From assembly GCA_021234155.1 (NCBI GenBank), contig JAJEKV010000036.1, forward strand, positions 11,977,426 to 12,041,425: a DNA stretch of 64,000 bases. The letters run 5' to 3'. The notes under the pieces were generated by a model that was given only the letters and a program-made list of their open reading frames with translations, was not told where the DNA came from and made no database searches. Positions 42,274 through 53,110 of this stretch are shown in pieces. Origin of the DNA: Isoetes taiwanensis. Lineage: Eukaryota; Streptophyta; Lycopodiopsida; Isoetales; Isoetaceae. Position 1 is the stretch's first letter. Each line of letters opens with the position of its first letter. The translations under genes and the position numbers were made by a program.

Positions 42274-44754
42274 CTAGATATCTGTGATTACTTTTGGTTC
42301 CTCTATCTCGTTACCTTTATATTTAAAAGGTTTATGCCTGTTCTTGTGTCCAAAGATGACTATCTTAGTTTTTGCTAGATTCACTGTCAGCCCTGTATCC
42401 TCACAGAATTGTTCTAGAATTTTGAGCAGTCTATGCATTCCTTTGTTCTTTGTTGCCATCATACTAAGATCATCCGCGTATAGCATTATTGGTACCTTCG
42501 TGTCTCCTAGCGTTGGGGCATGCTCGTCTCCCTTCTGTTCTGCTATGTATCCCTGTAGTGCGTCTATATATATTCCAAACAGTGTTGGGGATAACGGGCA
42601 TCCCTGCTTTACCCCGGTGTCACAGGTTATCGGCTGTCCTTCCTGTTCCATTTTAGCATACACCTTGTGGTATAGTCTTGCTATGGATCCTACCATATCT
42701 CTCGGGGCCTGCATGTCCATCAATCTCTTCAGCAGCTTCTCTCTCGGAACCGTATCGAATGCTTTTCTGAAATCTACAAAGCAGCAGATTACTTTCTTTC
42801 CCTGCAATTTGTTCTGCTCTATTAATATCCGTAGGGTCACTAGATGATCTGTGGTTGAGTGCTCCGGTCTGAACCCTGCTTGCCCCTGTGCTCTCATATT
42901 TCCTTCTTCTGCCCATTTCTTTAGTTTATTATCCAATACCTTTCCAAACCATTTTGCGAAAATCGAGCTTACCATTATTGTTCTGTAATTCCCTGGATCT
43001 TTTCTATTCCCTGTCTTATGTAAAGGTATGACTCTGTTGTATGTCCATCTGTCTGGGAGTCCTGTATGTATGATGCCGTTGAAAATGTCTGTAACCTGTC
43101 TGCCGATTTCTAATTCAGCACACTTCAGCAGTTCCGCGGTGAGTCCATATAAATCCGGAGCTTTATGATTGGCCATCCTGTTCAGGGCCATCCCTACATC
43201 TAGCAAGTTGAAGCATGGTTTGTCCTGATCATGCTGTAGTGGTATGGATACTGGAGGTGCCCCTGTCTTGTATAATTTATCCAAGTAACTCTCCCATCCC
43301 TCGGTTCCAATGTCATCTTGTTCGTTCTTTGCTTTCACATTACTTCCCCCTCCTTTATTTTTGAGTCCTCTCCAAAACCTTCGGGGCTGTTTTTTCAACA
43401 TTTTCCCCAAATACCATTGGTGCTGTAACAGGTTATTGTATCTCTTCTTCTTCAGTAATCTTATGTATGCTGTCCTTTCTTCTCGGTATGTCTCCTTTCC
43501 CCTATGTTTTCTTACTTTCCTCTTGTATTCCCTACACTCGTCATCGTACCATACTGAAGCTCTAAATGCCCTATTTTTCCTGATTTTGATCTTTTTCCCA
43601 AACACCTCTGTTGCTACCCTTACCATGATGTCATTCAGGGTGTCTCCATTCTCCCTTGCGTTGTGCTCTCCCCAGTTCCATTCTCCCATTTCCTCCTTGA
43701 TCATTTGGGTGAAAGTTTCTGCGTGTTTTTCCTGGAACTGAATCTTCACCCTGTCTTTATTATCTTCCTTTCTTTCTGTGCTGTCTTTTTGTGGCTTCTC
43801 CCCTAGCCCGATTGTTAGTTTAATTGGTCTATGGCTTTCCCTCCTCCCGGTCGGCCATTCCTGTAGCATCAGCCCTTCTATCTTTTTTGCTGCTTGTTCG
43901 TTCACAATTATATAATCCACTATGCTCTTACCATGTGTGTTTTGGCTCGTGAAGCCTCCTGATCCCCTCCATTTTCCCACACCATTGGCTATAATCATCC
44001 CTGTTGCCGTGCATACTTCCAGCAGTAATTCACCTCTAGCATTGACCTCTGCCTTATCTTCTGTATCCCTCTGCCACTCCTGTGCCCTCATCGTATACAC
44101 TGTCTGGCCCCCTATCTCATCCGTGTGCGTACTCTGTGCCTGTTCCTGTCCGGTTCTAGCGTTTAGATCTCCTATTATAATCACTGGTCCTTGTTCCTTC
44201 CATTTCGTTATATTCTCTCCCAGATCTAGCAGTTCTAGTTTATCACTGTTCGGCGGGTAATATGTAATTATCAGAACCATATCTTGCTTGTTTTTCATTT
44301 GGACACTCAAAACCATATTTCTTTTATTGATATCTGAATGTAACATACATGCATTGTTAACTGCACTGTTTTTTATATAACAAGCCAAACCTGCACTCCC
44401 CCTCCCTATTTTAAATTCCCTGTCTTTCCAGCACGTGAACAACTGGTATCCTTCCTCCTCTGGCAGCCTTTTGACGTTATGCTCCCAAGTCTCTGTCAGG
44501 CATATTATGTCACAGCCTTGGGCACCTTCTAACCTTTCTCCATCATCCCATGGGTACCCCGTGCAGTTCCAGTACCACAATGTCAACGTCTTTTCCCCCG
44601 AGGTTGCTCCTTCTGTATCTCTGTGTTTTCTGTGCCAATGCCCATCCTCCTTGGTCTCCCCCTGGTCTTCATTGTCGGGGTTGGCCCTCCGAACCTTGTT
44701 TGTGTTGCTCGCTCTTCGTTTCCCCCGTTTTCGTTTCTTCCTATTGCCCACCAT
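42274..44754 (-). CDS. LINE copy A ORF2: APE endonuclease and reverse transcriptase
   Basis: Open frame of 826 residues on the minus strand. An N-terminal Lys/Arg-rich region (1-50) precedes the APE-type endonuclease: N63 in LWYWNCTG, E88 in CLTETW, GDLNAR (195-200, with D196 and N198), SIVDYIIV (~275), and a final SHRP (~305) in place of the usual S-D-H. The RT (~530-800) has NYRTIMVSSIFAKWF, AGFRPEHSTTDHL, CCFVDFRKAFDTVPREKLL, GVKQGCPLSPTLFGIYIDAL (~705) and the catalytic YADD at 759-762. The protein would nick target DNA and prime reverse transcription from it. The downstream frameshift removes the C-terminal finger, so it is probably no longer autonomous. The ATG at 44754 begins a basic segment; an upstream start is not excluded. 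Confidence 0.85.
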   Translation of the reverse strand: MVGNRKKRKRGKRRASNTNKVRRANPDNEDQGETKEDGHWHRKHRDTEGATSGEKTLTLWYWNCTGYPWDDGERLEGAQGCDIICLTETWEHNVKRLPEEEGYQLFTCWKDREFKIGRGSAGLACYIKNSAVNNACMLHSDINKRNMVLSVQMKNKQDMVLIITYYPPNSDKLELLDLGENITKWKEQGPVIIIGDLNARTGQEQAQSTHTDEIGGQTVYTMRAQEWQRDTEDKAEVNARGELLLEVCTATGMIIANGVGKWRGSGGFTSQNTHGKSIVDYIIVNEQAAKKIEGLMLQEWPTGRRESHRPIKLTIGLGEKPQKDSTERKEDNKDRVKIQFQEKHAETFTQMIKEEMGEWNWGEHNARENGDTLNDIMVRVATEVFGKKIKIRKNRAFRASVWYDDECREYKRKVRKHRGKETYREERTAYIRLLKKKRYNNLLQHQWYLGKMLKKQPRRFWRGLKNKGGGSNVKAKNEQDDIGTEGWESYLDKLYKTGAPPVSIPLQHDQDKPCFNLLDVGMALNRMANHKAPDLYGLTAELLKCAELEIGRQVTDIFNGIIHTGLPDRWTYNRVIPLHKTGNRKDPGNYRTIMVSSIFAKWFGKVLDNKLKKWAEEGNMRAQGQAGFRPEHSTTDHLVTLRILIEQNKLQGKKVICCFVDFRKAFDTVPREKLLKRLMDMQAPRDMVGSIARLYHKVYAKMEQEGQPITCDTGVKQGCPLSPTLFGIYIDALQGYIAEQKGDEHAPTLGDTKVPIMLYADDLSMMATKNKGMHRLLKILEQFCEDTGLTVNLAKTKIVIFGHKNRHKPFKYKGNEIEEPKVITDI

Positions 44755-45059
44755 TACGGTTCCCTTCTACCGTGCACGCTCTTGGGCTTCCTTCGCGGTC
44801 TCGTTCTCCATTTTGTTGTATAGGCATCGAGGGGGTATGTTTTTCCTTCTCTCGCCTCCGTTGATTTTTCTATCCCACCGCACCCCTGCAGCCCCCTGCA
44901 ACCCCGCCGTCGTTCTGCGGTTGGGTACTTGTTCTCTCCCCCTCTTGTGTATATAGACCTTGCCATTCTTGACCCCGCTTGTATCCTGCTTGGTTCAGGG
45001 TCTCACGGCTTTGGCCAACTCCTGTGCAGACCCACGTCTGCGCATCGCAGGTTAAAGAC

Positions 45060-45690
45060 TCACGTACCTTGATTCCATTCCTTAATCACGGGTCCCATCC
45101 GTGGGATCCTTTCCTTGGTGGCCAAATCCCTTAACGTCAAATTTATGTGTCTCGGTCTCCCCTCCATTGGCTTTGATCGTATGGCTTTGATGATGGCGCC
45201 CGTGCTCCTTGAACACCGTTTTCTAACACTTCCAGTAACTTCGATATATATCCTCGTTAGGCCTTTTCGCTATACCAATTAGCCTAACATCATGCTTAAT
45301 TTTATTCTGCTCCTCATATTCCCTTAAGTGTGGCTTTATCCTATCAAATGACTCCCATGCATCCATCTCAACATTTGATTTCTCTAATTCAACCAACCTT
45401 TTGCGGGATCTTTGCCTTTTTTCTTCGATTTCATCCATCCTCATTTGCATTTCCTCATTCATCTTCTCCACCCCCTCCTACTCTCCGGGTCCATGCTATT
45501 GATGGTTTGTTTTATTGTTGTTGCCGCGTTTTCACCCGGTAGCGTTAAGTGCATCGGGTTGGGATCTTTGATTCCGGCCGCTTATCCATCGTGTGGGAAG
45601 TCCGTAGGGTCTGTTGGCTCACGGGGCTCTTTCCACATCCGACCTTCTCTGTTGGCTACCATTGGTGCTGTCGGCCATGGTCTTCGTTTG
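45060..45690 (-). pseudogene. LINE copy A ORF1 remnant (coiled coil)
   Basis: Upstream of ORF2 on the minus strand. A start (MADSTNGSQQRRSDVERA) lies at ~45680; a shift follows, then DPNPMHLTLPGENAATTIKQ, and from 45471 to 45223 a charged coiled-coil stretch (MEKMNEEMQMRMDEIEEKRQ ... WESFDRIKPHLREYEEQNKI). A further shift leads to HINLTLRDLATKERIPRMGP (~45110). The trimeric coiled coil and its place before ORF2 fit a LINE ORF1 nucleic-acid-binding protein, but I see no RRM or zinc knuckle. Frameshifts make it non-functional. Confidence 0.55.
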
Positions 45691-46039
45691 CAAGATAATC
45701 CTGTGCCACAGGACTCTGTGGTGGCTCTTAGGCAGTGCGCTTGTGCTCGGCTCTCAATCTGTAAGCTAGCCGTCGTCCCCCCACTATGACTATATATTCC
45801 CTAATTCTAAACGGCCTTTTTATTCGTAATTACCGTAATTACCGTTTTGATTTGAATTTCAAATTTTAAAACCTAATTAATTTCGCCCATCTCTTTTATT
45901 ATCATTTACCTTCTTTTGTCTGTTGCCCAAGGTTGATCCTTTTGGGTTTTTCGAGGTTGCTTAGTTGGGTATATGCATGCCTGCATTAATTACGTTGGTA
46001 TCTCGCCCATAAGGAGATACCACTTACAAGGTATTATAA

Positions 46040-46340
46040 TGAGTTTTTTAGTGGTCCGGGGTACCAGTTGGTGGGTCTAGCCCTCGCTATCTCGGTTACG
46101 GCAGAGGCTTGGCCTCATTTGTCCGTAACTTGCCCCCGTCCACCTTTTACTCAGGCCGACAGAACCGATGGCTGAGGTATTCTCCATACCTCTGTAAATA
46201 AGTCATATGCCGTCCCCTCAGGCGCTAGTGAGTTTTTGGTGGTGGGATTACGGTTGGTGGGTCTAGCCCTCGCTATCCTGGTGTACGGCGGAGGCATAGC
46301 CTCTCTGTCCCGTATCTTGCCCCGTCCTCCTTTTACTCTG
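46040..46340 (-). repeat. Two ~189-bp repeats 5' of LINE copy A
   Basis: TGAGTTTTT, then GTTGGTGGGTCTAGCCCTCG, CTAT, ...GCCTC..., CTTGCCCC and GTCCNCCTTTTACTC recur with a period of ~189 bp (46040-46154 and 46229-46340). They lie upstream of ORF1 in the LINE's own orientation, where promoter monomers would be. Confidence 0.6.
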
Positions 46341-47259
46341 ATGTTCCTCTGTTCTCTGTTTGTTCCCCCGTTGATCTCATTTTGTTTGTGTTTCTATGCG
46401 TACGGTTCCGTGTGACGGGGTATTCCTGTTCCTTGCCTATCTGTCCGATATGTGTTGCCCCTCCACTTGTATTCCTTTTCGGCGCGTTCGCCACCTTCCC
46501 ACTCCCAGCAGATATCTCCCATGATATGATCCAGTTTGTCTATTTACGCATGTTATCCATTGTGTTCTGCAGTGTTCTCTCGCCCACTGAAGCCCGGTGT
46601 CTCCTGTAATGCTTCCCTGTTTGTGTATATATCTGCTGGTGGGACTTACTATTTGTGAACTCCATTAGTAACCTTCCAGTGATCTGTTTATGACTTCCCA
46701 TATATCCGTGTCTTTGTCTTCGTGTAGTATGCTATGGATCAGGATCATTTCATCGTTGAGGCGATTTTTGAGCTGTACCTTGAAGCTAATTTATCAGTAA
46801 CATATATTACTTTAGATTCATTTGATTTTATTGATTTTATTGAGGCTGCTTTACCCTTGATAGACATTACTTCAAAACTACCTTCCTTCAGAGATTTCCT
46901 CCCCATGGAGGTATTACATAATCAAAACATTACATTGACACCACTACATTAATATCATTAATATCATTAATATCATGTTCATGCCTTCAGCTACAGTTAA
47001 TTCTTCTTTTCTTCATCTGTGCAATCTTCTTTTCACTGCCTTCGTAACTTCATCTGATCGGAATTATCTATTATATATATATTCTTGGCGGCCTCCAGTC
47101 TGTTAATGTCGTTGCTGGCTCTAGATAATCTGATCTGATCTTGGTTTATCTTAAACAGAAATAGGACATAACGAGACACGATAGATTAAAAACAAAAATA
47201 GAAAGAAAAGTTAGGGCCAAAAACCCCTGACATGCATCCCTATTTCTTAGGAGGAAAGA
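46341..47259. other. No recognised gene
   Basis: May include more of the LINE 5' region. A 72-codon plus-strand frame (46734-46952) is hydrophobic and acidic without a known motif. ATTAATATC repeats lie at ~46951-46975. Confidence 0.35.
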
Positions 47260-47829
47260 CTAATTTTTGGGTTTCTTTGCCGAAGACGGTTCCCCGATCT
47301 TCTGGACCTTTTCCAGATTTCTCACTATGTACGCCCGGCACAGAAAATCGACGGGATTTTTTTCACAGCAGTAGATACAGACTTTCCCGGCATCACATAT
47401 CAGCAGATTGTGTTGGAAATTAGAGCACCTTTGTATAGCAGCTTGGACCTGTAATCTGTTGAAGCATTGCATGGTTCGATCTATGTCTTGGCGTCTTACA
47501 GTGTCGTTCTTGTCGCCCAATACTCCAAGAACATCCAGCATTCCTAGAGTATAACCACTATCTCGCATGGACTGTGCATGATGAATTCGGTCATAGTATA
47601 AGCAATGAACGCGGCCGCAGCTGATGCATGATGGTAGACCTCTGCTTAAGCACCTACAGCCGTCAAAGCAGATGCACCAAGGATTGAGCTCTTCTAAATC
47701 CGGGTTGAAAGGCACCGTGAGGTTGCCTGGAGCGCCAGAGCTTGGGCGCTTCTTGCCGACCTTTTCGACCTCTTCCTCCCCGCATACATCAATCAACACT
47801 TTCTTACCCTTGTCCTTACTCTTGTCCAT
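47260..47829 (-). CDS. Orphan Cys-rich 189-residue protein
   Basis: An intact minus-strand frame with a basic Lys-rich start (MDKSKDKGKK), two Cys clusters and a Lys-rich end (KKPKN). Cluster 1: C52, C54, C58, C60, C68, C71, C76 with nearby His (H75, H83, H84). Cluster 2: C145, C151, C154, C155, C164. The spacing suggests two zinc-binding modules. No membrane segment or signal peptide is visible. I do not recognise the family. It sits 197 bp from the gypsy element within the large composite insertion, so it may belong to the element that was there before the gypsy insertion. Intactness over 189 codons in a decayed neighbourhood argues it is either recent or under selection. Confidence 0.5.
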   Translation of the reverse strand: MDKSKDKGKKVLIDVCGEEEVEKVGKKRPSSGAPGNLTVPFNPDLEELNPWCICFDGCRCLSRGLPSCISCGRVHCLYYDRIHHAQSMRDSGYTLGMLDVLGVLGDKNDTVRRQDIDRTMQCFNRLQVQAAIQRCSNFQHNLLICDAGKVCIYCCEKNPVDFLCRAYIVRNLEKVQKIGEPSSAKKPKN

Positions 47830-48021
47830 CCTTTTGCTTCAGAGCTGGGATCTGGGCCGAAGGCTGAGGTTTTTGGTGGCGCTCCCCCTGTTAGGCCTAA
47901 TTCTCCGGATTCCAATCACCAAGGCGCTGGAACAGTCGAGGCGCTGAAGCAATCGGGCATCCGGAGACGATCTTCACACTCACTCTTCCTTCGTCCTCAC
48001 TGTTATATAGATGTTAGGGTA

Positions 48022-48026
48022 GTTTA
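48022..48026. repeat. Gypsy target-site duplication, left copy (GTTTA)
   Basis: GTTTA precedes the 5' LTR and is repeated at 56025-56029 directly after the 3' LTR. Confidence 0.9.
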
Positions 48027-48611
48027 TGTTAGTCCTGTGCCTCCTGGTACAGGACTATTCATGCATACGTCAGACCAGGTCAAGCTCAAAGATCCTCAGT
48101 CAACCACGGGTCAGACATCCAAGCCTCCACAGAAGACTAAGCAGGCCACGCAGTCAAAGCCTTTGGCGGTCAACAAGAGGCGCCGCTCAGACAAGTGACG
48201 GCCCGTCACCGCCCGCGTCAGCGTCAGCGTGATTCTAGGCACTTCAAGAGGCACCGCCAACATTCCTGCAAATCAGGCCTCCTTCCAGGAGTCGGCACCG
48301 AGATCAGTCAGAGTGTCTATATTGGGCCCAAGGCCATTGTACTATATATATGAGTAGAGTTAGCTCATAAGTTTTTTGAGATGAGTTTTGAGTCTTGTCT
48401 CCTTTCAGTTTTCTCTCTATTGCGAGAGCTCATGTATTTTCATCATTGATATCAAGGAAGCTTATCATCTTTCTTTCATTTGTTCTGTTCTCTTCTTTTT
48501 CTTCTCTTTCAGCAAATCCCGCGTGACATAGTCCCCCGGACTCTCCTGTTAGATCCACGGGTCCTCACAGAGGGCTGTCTTCCAGGAGTTCCCGAACCCA
48601 GACCCCAAACA
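48027..48611 (+). repeat. Gypsy 5' LTR
   Basis: 585 bp, TG...CA. Its TATA-like TACTATATATATGAG lies at ~48340. A CTTTCATTTGTTCTGTTCTC stretch near 48472 precedes the U5 end GACCCCAAACA. Confidence 0.9.
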
Positions 48612-48634
48612 CTGGCGCCGTTATGCCGGGTTCG
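48612..48634 (+). promoter_or_regulatory. Gypsy primer-binding site (tRNA-Asp-like)
   Basis: CTGGCGCCGTTATGCCGGG follows the LTR directly. The plant tRNA-Asp 3' end would pair with TGGCGCCGTTGCCGGGGA; here two extra bases (AT) interrupt the match. Confidence 0.65.
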
Positions 48635-50073
48635 CTCGTGATCACTTTCTTCTCCCTTGCTGTTTGCTGTTGTCTTGCTGCTCCAATTCTTCCCCGTTTT
48701 GAAGACCTCTTGTATACTATTCTTCCCCTGTTAGGTTTCCTTAGTTTGCCCAACCAAGTCGATTTGTGTATCCGCTTGGAGGCGTTTGTTTTCCACACAG
48801 CTGATGATTCTGCCAGCTGATCAAATTTAATTTCGTAAATCTGTTCTCAAGACTCTGTTTTTCAAGTGCAGCAAGCACAGTTTGCAGTTTCAGGATTTCT
48901 GGAGTGGTGACAGCACTCCTCTCTGCAAGATCTTCAGAAAAATCAATAGTTTGATCCTCTTTTCTCTTCTATTTGCTGAAAACTTGTCCAAATCTCATGA
49001 TCTTTTTCATTATCCTCTGTTTTTCTCTAATTTTTTTTTCAGAAATCGTGCTTCTGCACACCCAAAAAAAAAAAAAAAAAAAAAAAAAAATTCTATCACA
49101 TGCCACAGGGCCGTTTACATCATCCGCAAGCCTCTGCAAGCCAAGTTCAGGAAGATTTCTTCTTCAGCTTATTTTTCGAGGGCCAGCACTAGGCTAGCCC
49201 CCTTTGAGCCCATACATGATTATGGCTTGCTTCTGCAATCCCATAGAGTTCTAAAGCTTGGAAGGAATTTTGAATCTCGCCTGTTTATCCTTTTTCTGCA
49301 CCAGATTTGTTCCTATCTGCATATCAACGCAAGAAGCAACAAGTTTCGCCATCCGGTTCGATGTCCTGCAAGCAAAAGTTTCTTATCTGCACATAAAATC
49401 GATAGCAGCCATTTACACCTTCTTGAAAGCCAGTTCCATTTACACCTTCTTGAAAGCCAGTTCTTTGTTCCAGAAAGCCTATTCTGATGCTTATTGGTAT
49501 TTTTCAAGAGGGCCAGCACTGTGGCTAGCCCCCATTCATCTAGCCATACAGGCTGCAGAGCAATATTCCAGCAAGCACATCTGCACACAAAGCATTCGGA
49601 CGGATTTATTAAAACTCTCCAGTCTCCCTCCTCTGCATACAAGCACCATTAGTATATCAAATTTCCAGCTGTAAGTGGCGCACAAACATATTTTCAGAAG
49701 AAACTTTACCTGTTGATCCATCTGTCATCTATGGCTTTGAGGCATCTGCAAATAGAAGAGAGGTCAGCAATTTTCATGAACAATTTCGCAGCAGTGGGAG
49801 CAGAGTCAAGCACAGACATTCAGATATATCTCTATTTCGACATTTTCCCAGCCAAATATTTGCCTATTACAAGAAGCAGTCGGAGTTACCCCATCGGCCC
49901 TTGCCTTATCCGCCCTTTGGTCTGCATCATCTGTCAGCAAGCACAGTTCAAAGATTCGCCATCAGATTTGTGCCCTGAAGCCCAGATACGATCGCAATCT
50001 ACAGGAAAAACATCAACAGTGTTAACCACCCAGTGGTTAACATTGTGCATGCACATGTTAGGTGCATGCACAT
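48635..50073 (+). other. Gypsy leader with internal repeats and poly(A) run
   Basis: No gag here. A ~29-base A run lies at 49062-49091. GGGCCAGCACTAGGCTAGCC (49172) recurs as GGGCCAGCACTGTGGCTAGC (49511), and ACACCTTCTTGAAAGCCAGT is directly duplicated (49424 and 49442). CAGCAAGCACA recurs at ~48869, 49568 and 49938. The frames across it are short and unassigned. Confidence 0.6.
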
Positions 50074-50395
50074 GTTAGGTGTCAGTGGTGGCAGACTGAC
50101 ACTTAGCATGATTAGATTAAACATAAGTGTAGGGATTAGATTTAGTTAGTGTACGGCTCAGATTTGCGGTCTACACTATATTAGACCGGAGCCTCTTCAG
50201 ATGTACTCAGGTTTATCTCATATTTGGAGAGCCTCATTTGGCCACGTTCACCTTCATTCTTTGTACATATTTCTTGTCTTGTTCTTGTTTTGTGATCATG
50301 AGCATGGCAGCTTTGTAGCATCCGGCAGTCATGGACTGCTGCTGCAGGGTGTATGCCAAGAATCCAAACACTGTCGCCGATGCCGGGTCTGATTT
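50074..50395 (+). repeat. Inner LTR-end and second primer-site relic
   Basis: Begins near TGTTAGGTGTCAGTGG and ends AATCCAAACA at 50370, followed at once by CTGTCGCCGATGCCGGG, a second primer-site-like sequence, and by a leader similar to that after the outer LTR (TTTCTTCT). It is ~300 bp and its body is unlike the outer LTR. The pol and gag downstream probably came with this second LTR family. Confidence 0.6.
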
Positions 50396-50417
50396 TCTCC
50401 TACTTTCTTCTGTCGCC

Positions 50418-52316
50418 ATGTCTGTCCGCAATTTCACGCCAGAAGAACTCCTTTCTCAGACGGCATCTCGCTTGGAGCGCCATCAGCGTCGAAAGCGTGA
50501 TTGCGACATGTATGGATACGCTTATGACATAGAGGGAGGCCATCCGGTCTAGGGCTCGAGTCCGCGCCACCCACCCCTCGTGTCGATCCTCGTCCAGTGC
50601 CCCGCCCCAAGCGTGCAAACATTGCTCACAACCTCAGTCCCCTCATCATTATCAGGAGCCTTATCTGGCTCAACCTTCTCAACCGTACTTTCATACCCCT
50701 GAACATGCCTACATCCATCATTCTTCGGGCCATACGCCACTTCGCCCAAGAACCATCATCTCCCCGGGTGGGCACGGCTATCCACATGTCTCCTTTGCGC
50801 CTGCCCGGGAATATCCTTTCCCTACGTTTCCCCCGCTCTTCCTGTTTACAACCTTACGGATCTCAAAACCAATGCTCCGGGCCGGTTTCTCAACCATGAT
50901 CACCCCTTCATCGTGGTCCGTCCGTGCACAATGCCAAATCCACCTCAACCTCAATATCCTCACTATCCTGATTTCTGTCCAGCCCAAAGACTTTCACATC
51001 TACCTTCGGACTACGGCCGACTTATCCCACCTTTGGCAACACGAAAGGCAAACCGTTAGACCAAAGTGCTCGAGGCCCACATGGAAGAATTTGAGGCTCT
51101 AGCTGTCCTAAATGGGCGCAGCGCAACCTCAACTGAAATTTCACATCTTTTTCCACCACGCTGCGTGGCTCTCCTCATCAATGGCTCATGTCAACAAAGC
51201 CATTGGAAACAAGACTGGTCGGAAATGCGCTTGCGCTTTTACGTCTCATTCTGAGGACCACGGATGATGATCAACTTCATCTCAAGCAACTCAATGAACT
51301 TCAACAAGAGCCCGCTGTCCGCCGGGGATTTTTATGGATCGACTTCACATTCGCTTTCGGTAAGCTCAAGGAGTACCCTACCGCGAGCCAGATTTTGGTC
51401 CGGTTTCTCCAAGGACTTCCTCCTGCTATTCGACTCATGACTGAATACCTGCGTCCAAAAACTTTGGAGCAGGCTATCGACCTTGTCAATCACTCCGTCA
51501 ATGTTTCCTCCCGAGGCGTGGCTCTTCAAGAGCTCCCGTTCATTCCACCTGTCATGGTTCCACAAACGGCTGTTCAGCCTCAACACGCTAATCGGTAGCG
51601 ATCAAATCTGGTGCCATATTTGCAAATATCAAGGCCATTTGGCCAATGAGTGCAACTCCACCAATGGCCCGCCTCATTGCAAGCGATGCAACATGTGCAA
51701 TCATGCCACGGAAGAGTGCACTCGCACTCATCCCACACCGTTCCGCAACAAAATGGTTTATCAAGTACAAACCACACCTCAGTCCCAAACGCACTATCAG
51801 CAGCCACCTCTTGGTGCAGCCCGCGCAACTCTATCGACAACGGGACCAACCACGGGGGATCTAACCAACGTCCTCCTTTTTGATCCTTCTAAAGCTCGGT
51901 GGTATCTTTGTCAAGAATGGGGTCATACCACCACGGCGTGCCCTCAACTTCCACAAGTTCAGTCCGGCTTCGGCACAAATCAGACCACATCGGTCCGCCT
52001 CACGGCTTACCAACTCTGGCTTGCTAATGGCAAACAAGACCCGCGACCAGTTCTCAAGAAGCCCCCAAGAGCGCCTAAGCAATCACGCTATCAACCAGCT
52101 CCAGCAAATCAACCTCAGCTGGATCAACAAGCCCAAGAGGAAATTTTTCAGGCACTTAATCCTCCCGTACAGCCGTCAAATTGGGTTGGTCTAGTTTCAC
52201 GCCAGACCAAGGCATCACGTCCCTTGACTATTATTCAGAAGGACACGCAACCTGCCTTTGCAGTTGACACCCTTCCTCATGAGGGGAAAAAAAAGGTTCA
52301 CTTTGCACCGACTTAG
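50418..52316 (+). pseudogene. Gypsy gag with zinc knuckles, frameshifted
   Basis: The ATG at 50418 lies ~30 bases after the inner primer site and starts MSVRNFTPEELLSQTASRLE; the frame stops at 50552. Pro/His/Gln-rich text follows in other frames, then the gag core from ~51188 to 51598 (LKQLNELQQEPAVRRGFLWI, FGKLKEYPTASQILVRFLQG), matching the E-x-x-x-x-Y-x-x-R-F/L region. 51483-52316 carries two CX2CX4HX4C knuckles (CHICKYQGHLANEC from 51612, and CKRCNMCNHATEEC) and a third lacking its first Cys (LCQEWGHTTTAC). At least three frame changes make it non-functional. Confidence 0.75.
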
Positions 52317-52639
52317 AAAAGCTCATGCCAAATGTCATGCCCAAAGTTAAGCCAAAGCATTTTGAATCTCATGCAAGCAGCTGAAGGCCGCACATTGGCA
52401 AATGTTCATGCCACCACTCGAGCTCAACAAAGACACGATCCACCTTCAACATCTCAACCTCCACGCTCTCAGACATATCCCAATATTGCAGCCGAGGTTG
52501 ACTTACATAAAAAAGTTCTTTGCTTCTTCGCCACGCACTCCCGCACCGGTGGAACAAAGCAGATCCTTTTTCTCATGTACCTCTCGAACTCCAAGAGGAG
52601 CTTGCCAAGATCAAAATTCCTTTAAGCTTGGCAACCATT

Positions 52640-53110
52640 TTAAAACTCGTCACGCTCTCAAGGACCGATTACCACTCCCAACTGTTTTAGTTGGGGCTGT
52701 GAAAATACCTCTACACCCACGGTCCATGCAGCGGTGGGAAATCAGCAAGTCAACCATGTTCAAATCGATGGAGGTAGTGCGGTCAATCTCATCACGGACA
52801 AACTCCGCCAAACAAATGGGCATCACACAACTCTTTCGTGCCCCATATGACATCAAATTGGCTAATGGCCATATCACGAGACCTCAGCGTTACACCTATT
52901 CTACACATCAACATTGGTGATCTCCGCTTTCCCATGGAATTTGGAGTTTGGAAAGTCGGTGAAGATCCGGTGACTATGAAATCTTGGTGGGAAGACCCTT
53001 TCTCCGCCGGGCAAAGAGTATCCATTATCGGGCCACGCGGGACGGTTAGTCATCACAGATGGTCATCTCAATGCCACAATGGACTTGCAAACAGGCCGGA
53101 TCATTTCCGT
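52640..53110 (+). pseudogene. Gypsy aspartic protease remnant
   Basis: VQIDGGSAVNLIT with the active-site-like Asp-Gly-Gly-Ser at 52767-52778 replaces the standard D-S/T-G-A. In Athila/Tat-like plant elements D-x-G-S-S-x-x-x-L is usual, so the motif fits. Upstream RTDYHSQLF-type text and downstream DIKLANGH (52847, another frame) complete the domain. Shifted within the domain. Confidence 0.6.

Larger units (their letters stand above)
41011..46340 (-). mobile_element. LINE copy A (non-LTR retrotransposon)
   Basis: Minus-strand element whose 3' tail is (TATTC)4 on its own strand (41011-41030). Going 5' it holds a C-terminal Cys/His region, RT, APE-type endonuclease (ORF2), a coiled-coil ORF1 remnant and ~189-bp repeats like the promoter monomers of some LINEs. 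There are no LTRs. The 5' boundary is uncertain; 46340 is the edge of the monomers. ORF2 is still open over 826 codons but is frameshifted 3' of the RT. A clade cannot be fixed by eye: APE endonuclease, RT and a C-terminal CCHC-like finger without an obvious RNase H allow several. Confidence 0.85.

Noticed and set aside
43310-44956. Plus-strand frames of 104-187 codons
   Set aside because: Antisense shadows of LINE ORF2, which has endonuclease and RT motifs on the minus strand.
47260-47829. Plant-virus-type Cys-rich protein
   Set aside because: The Cys/His layout invites comparison, but no specific family pattern could be matched by eye, so no viral origin is claimed.
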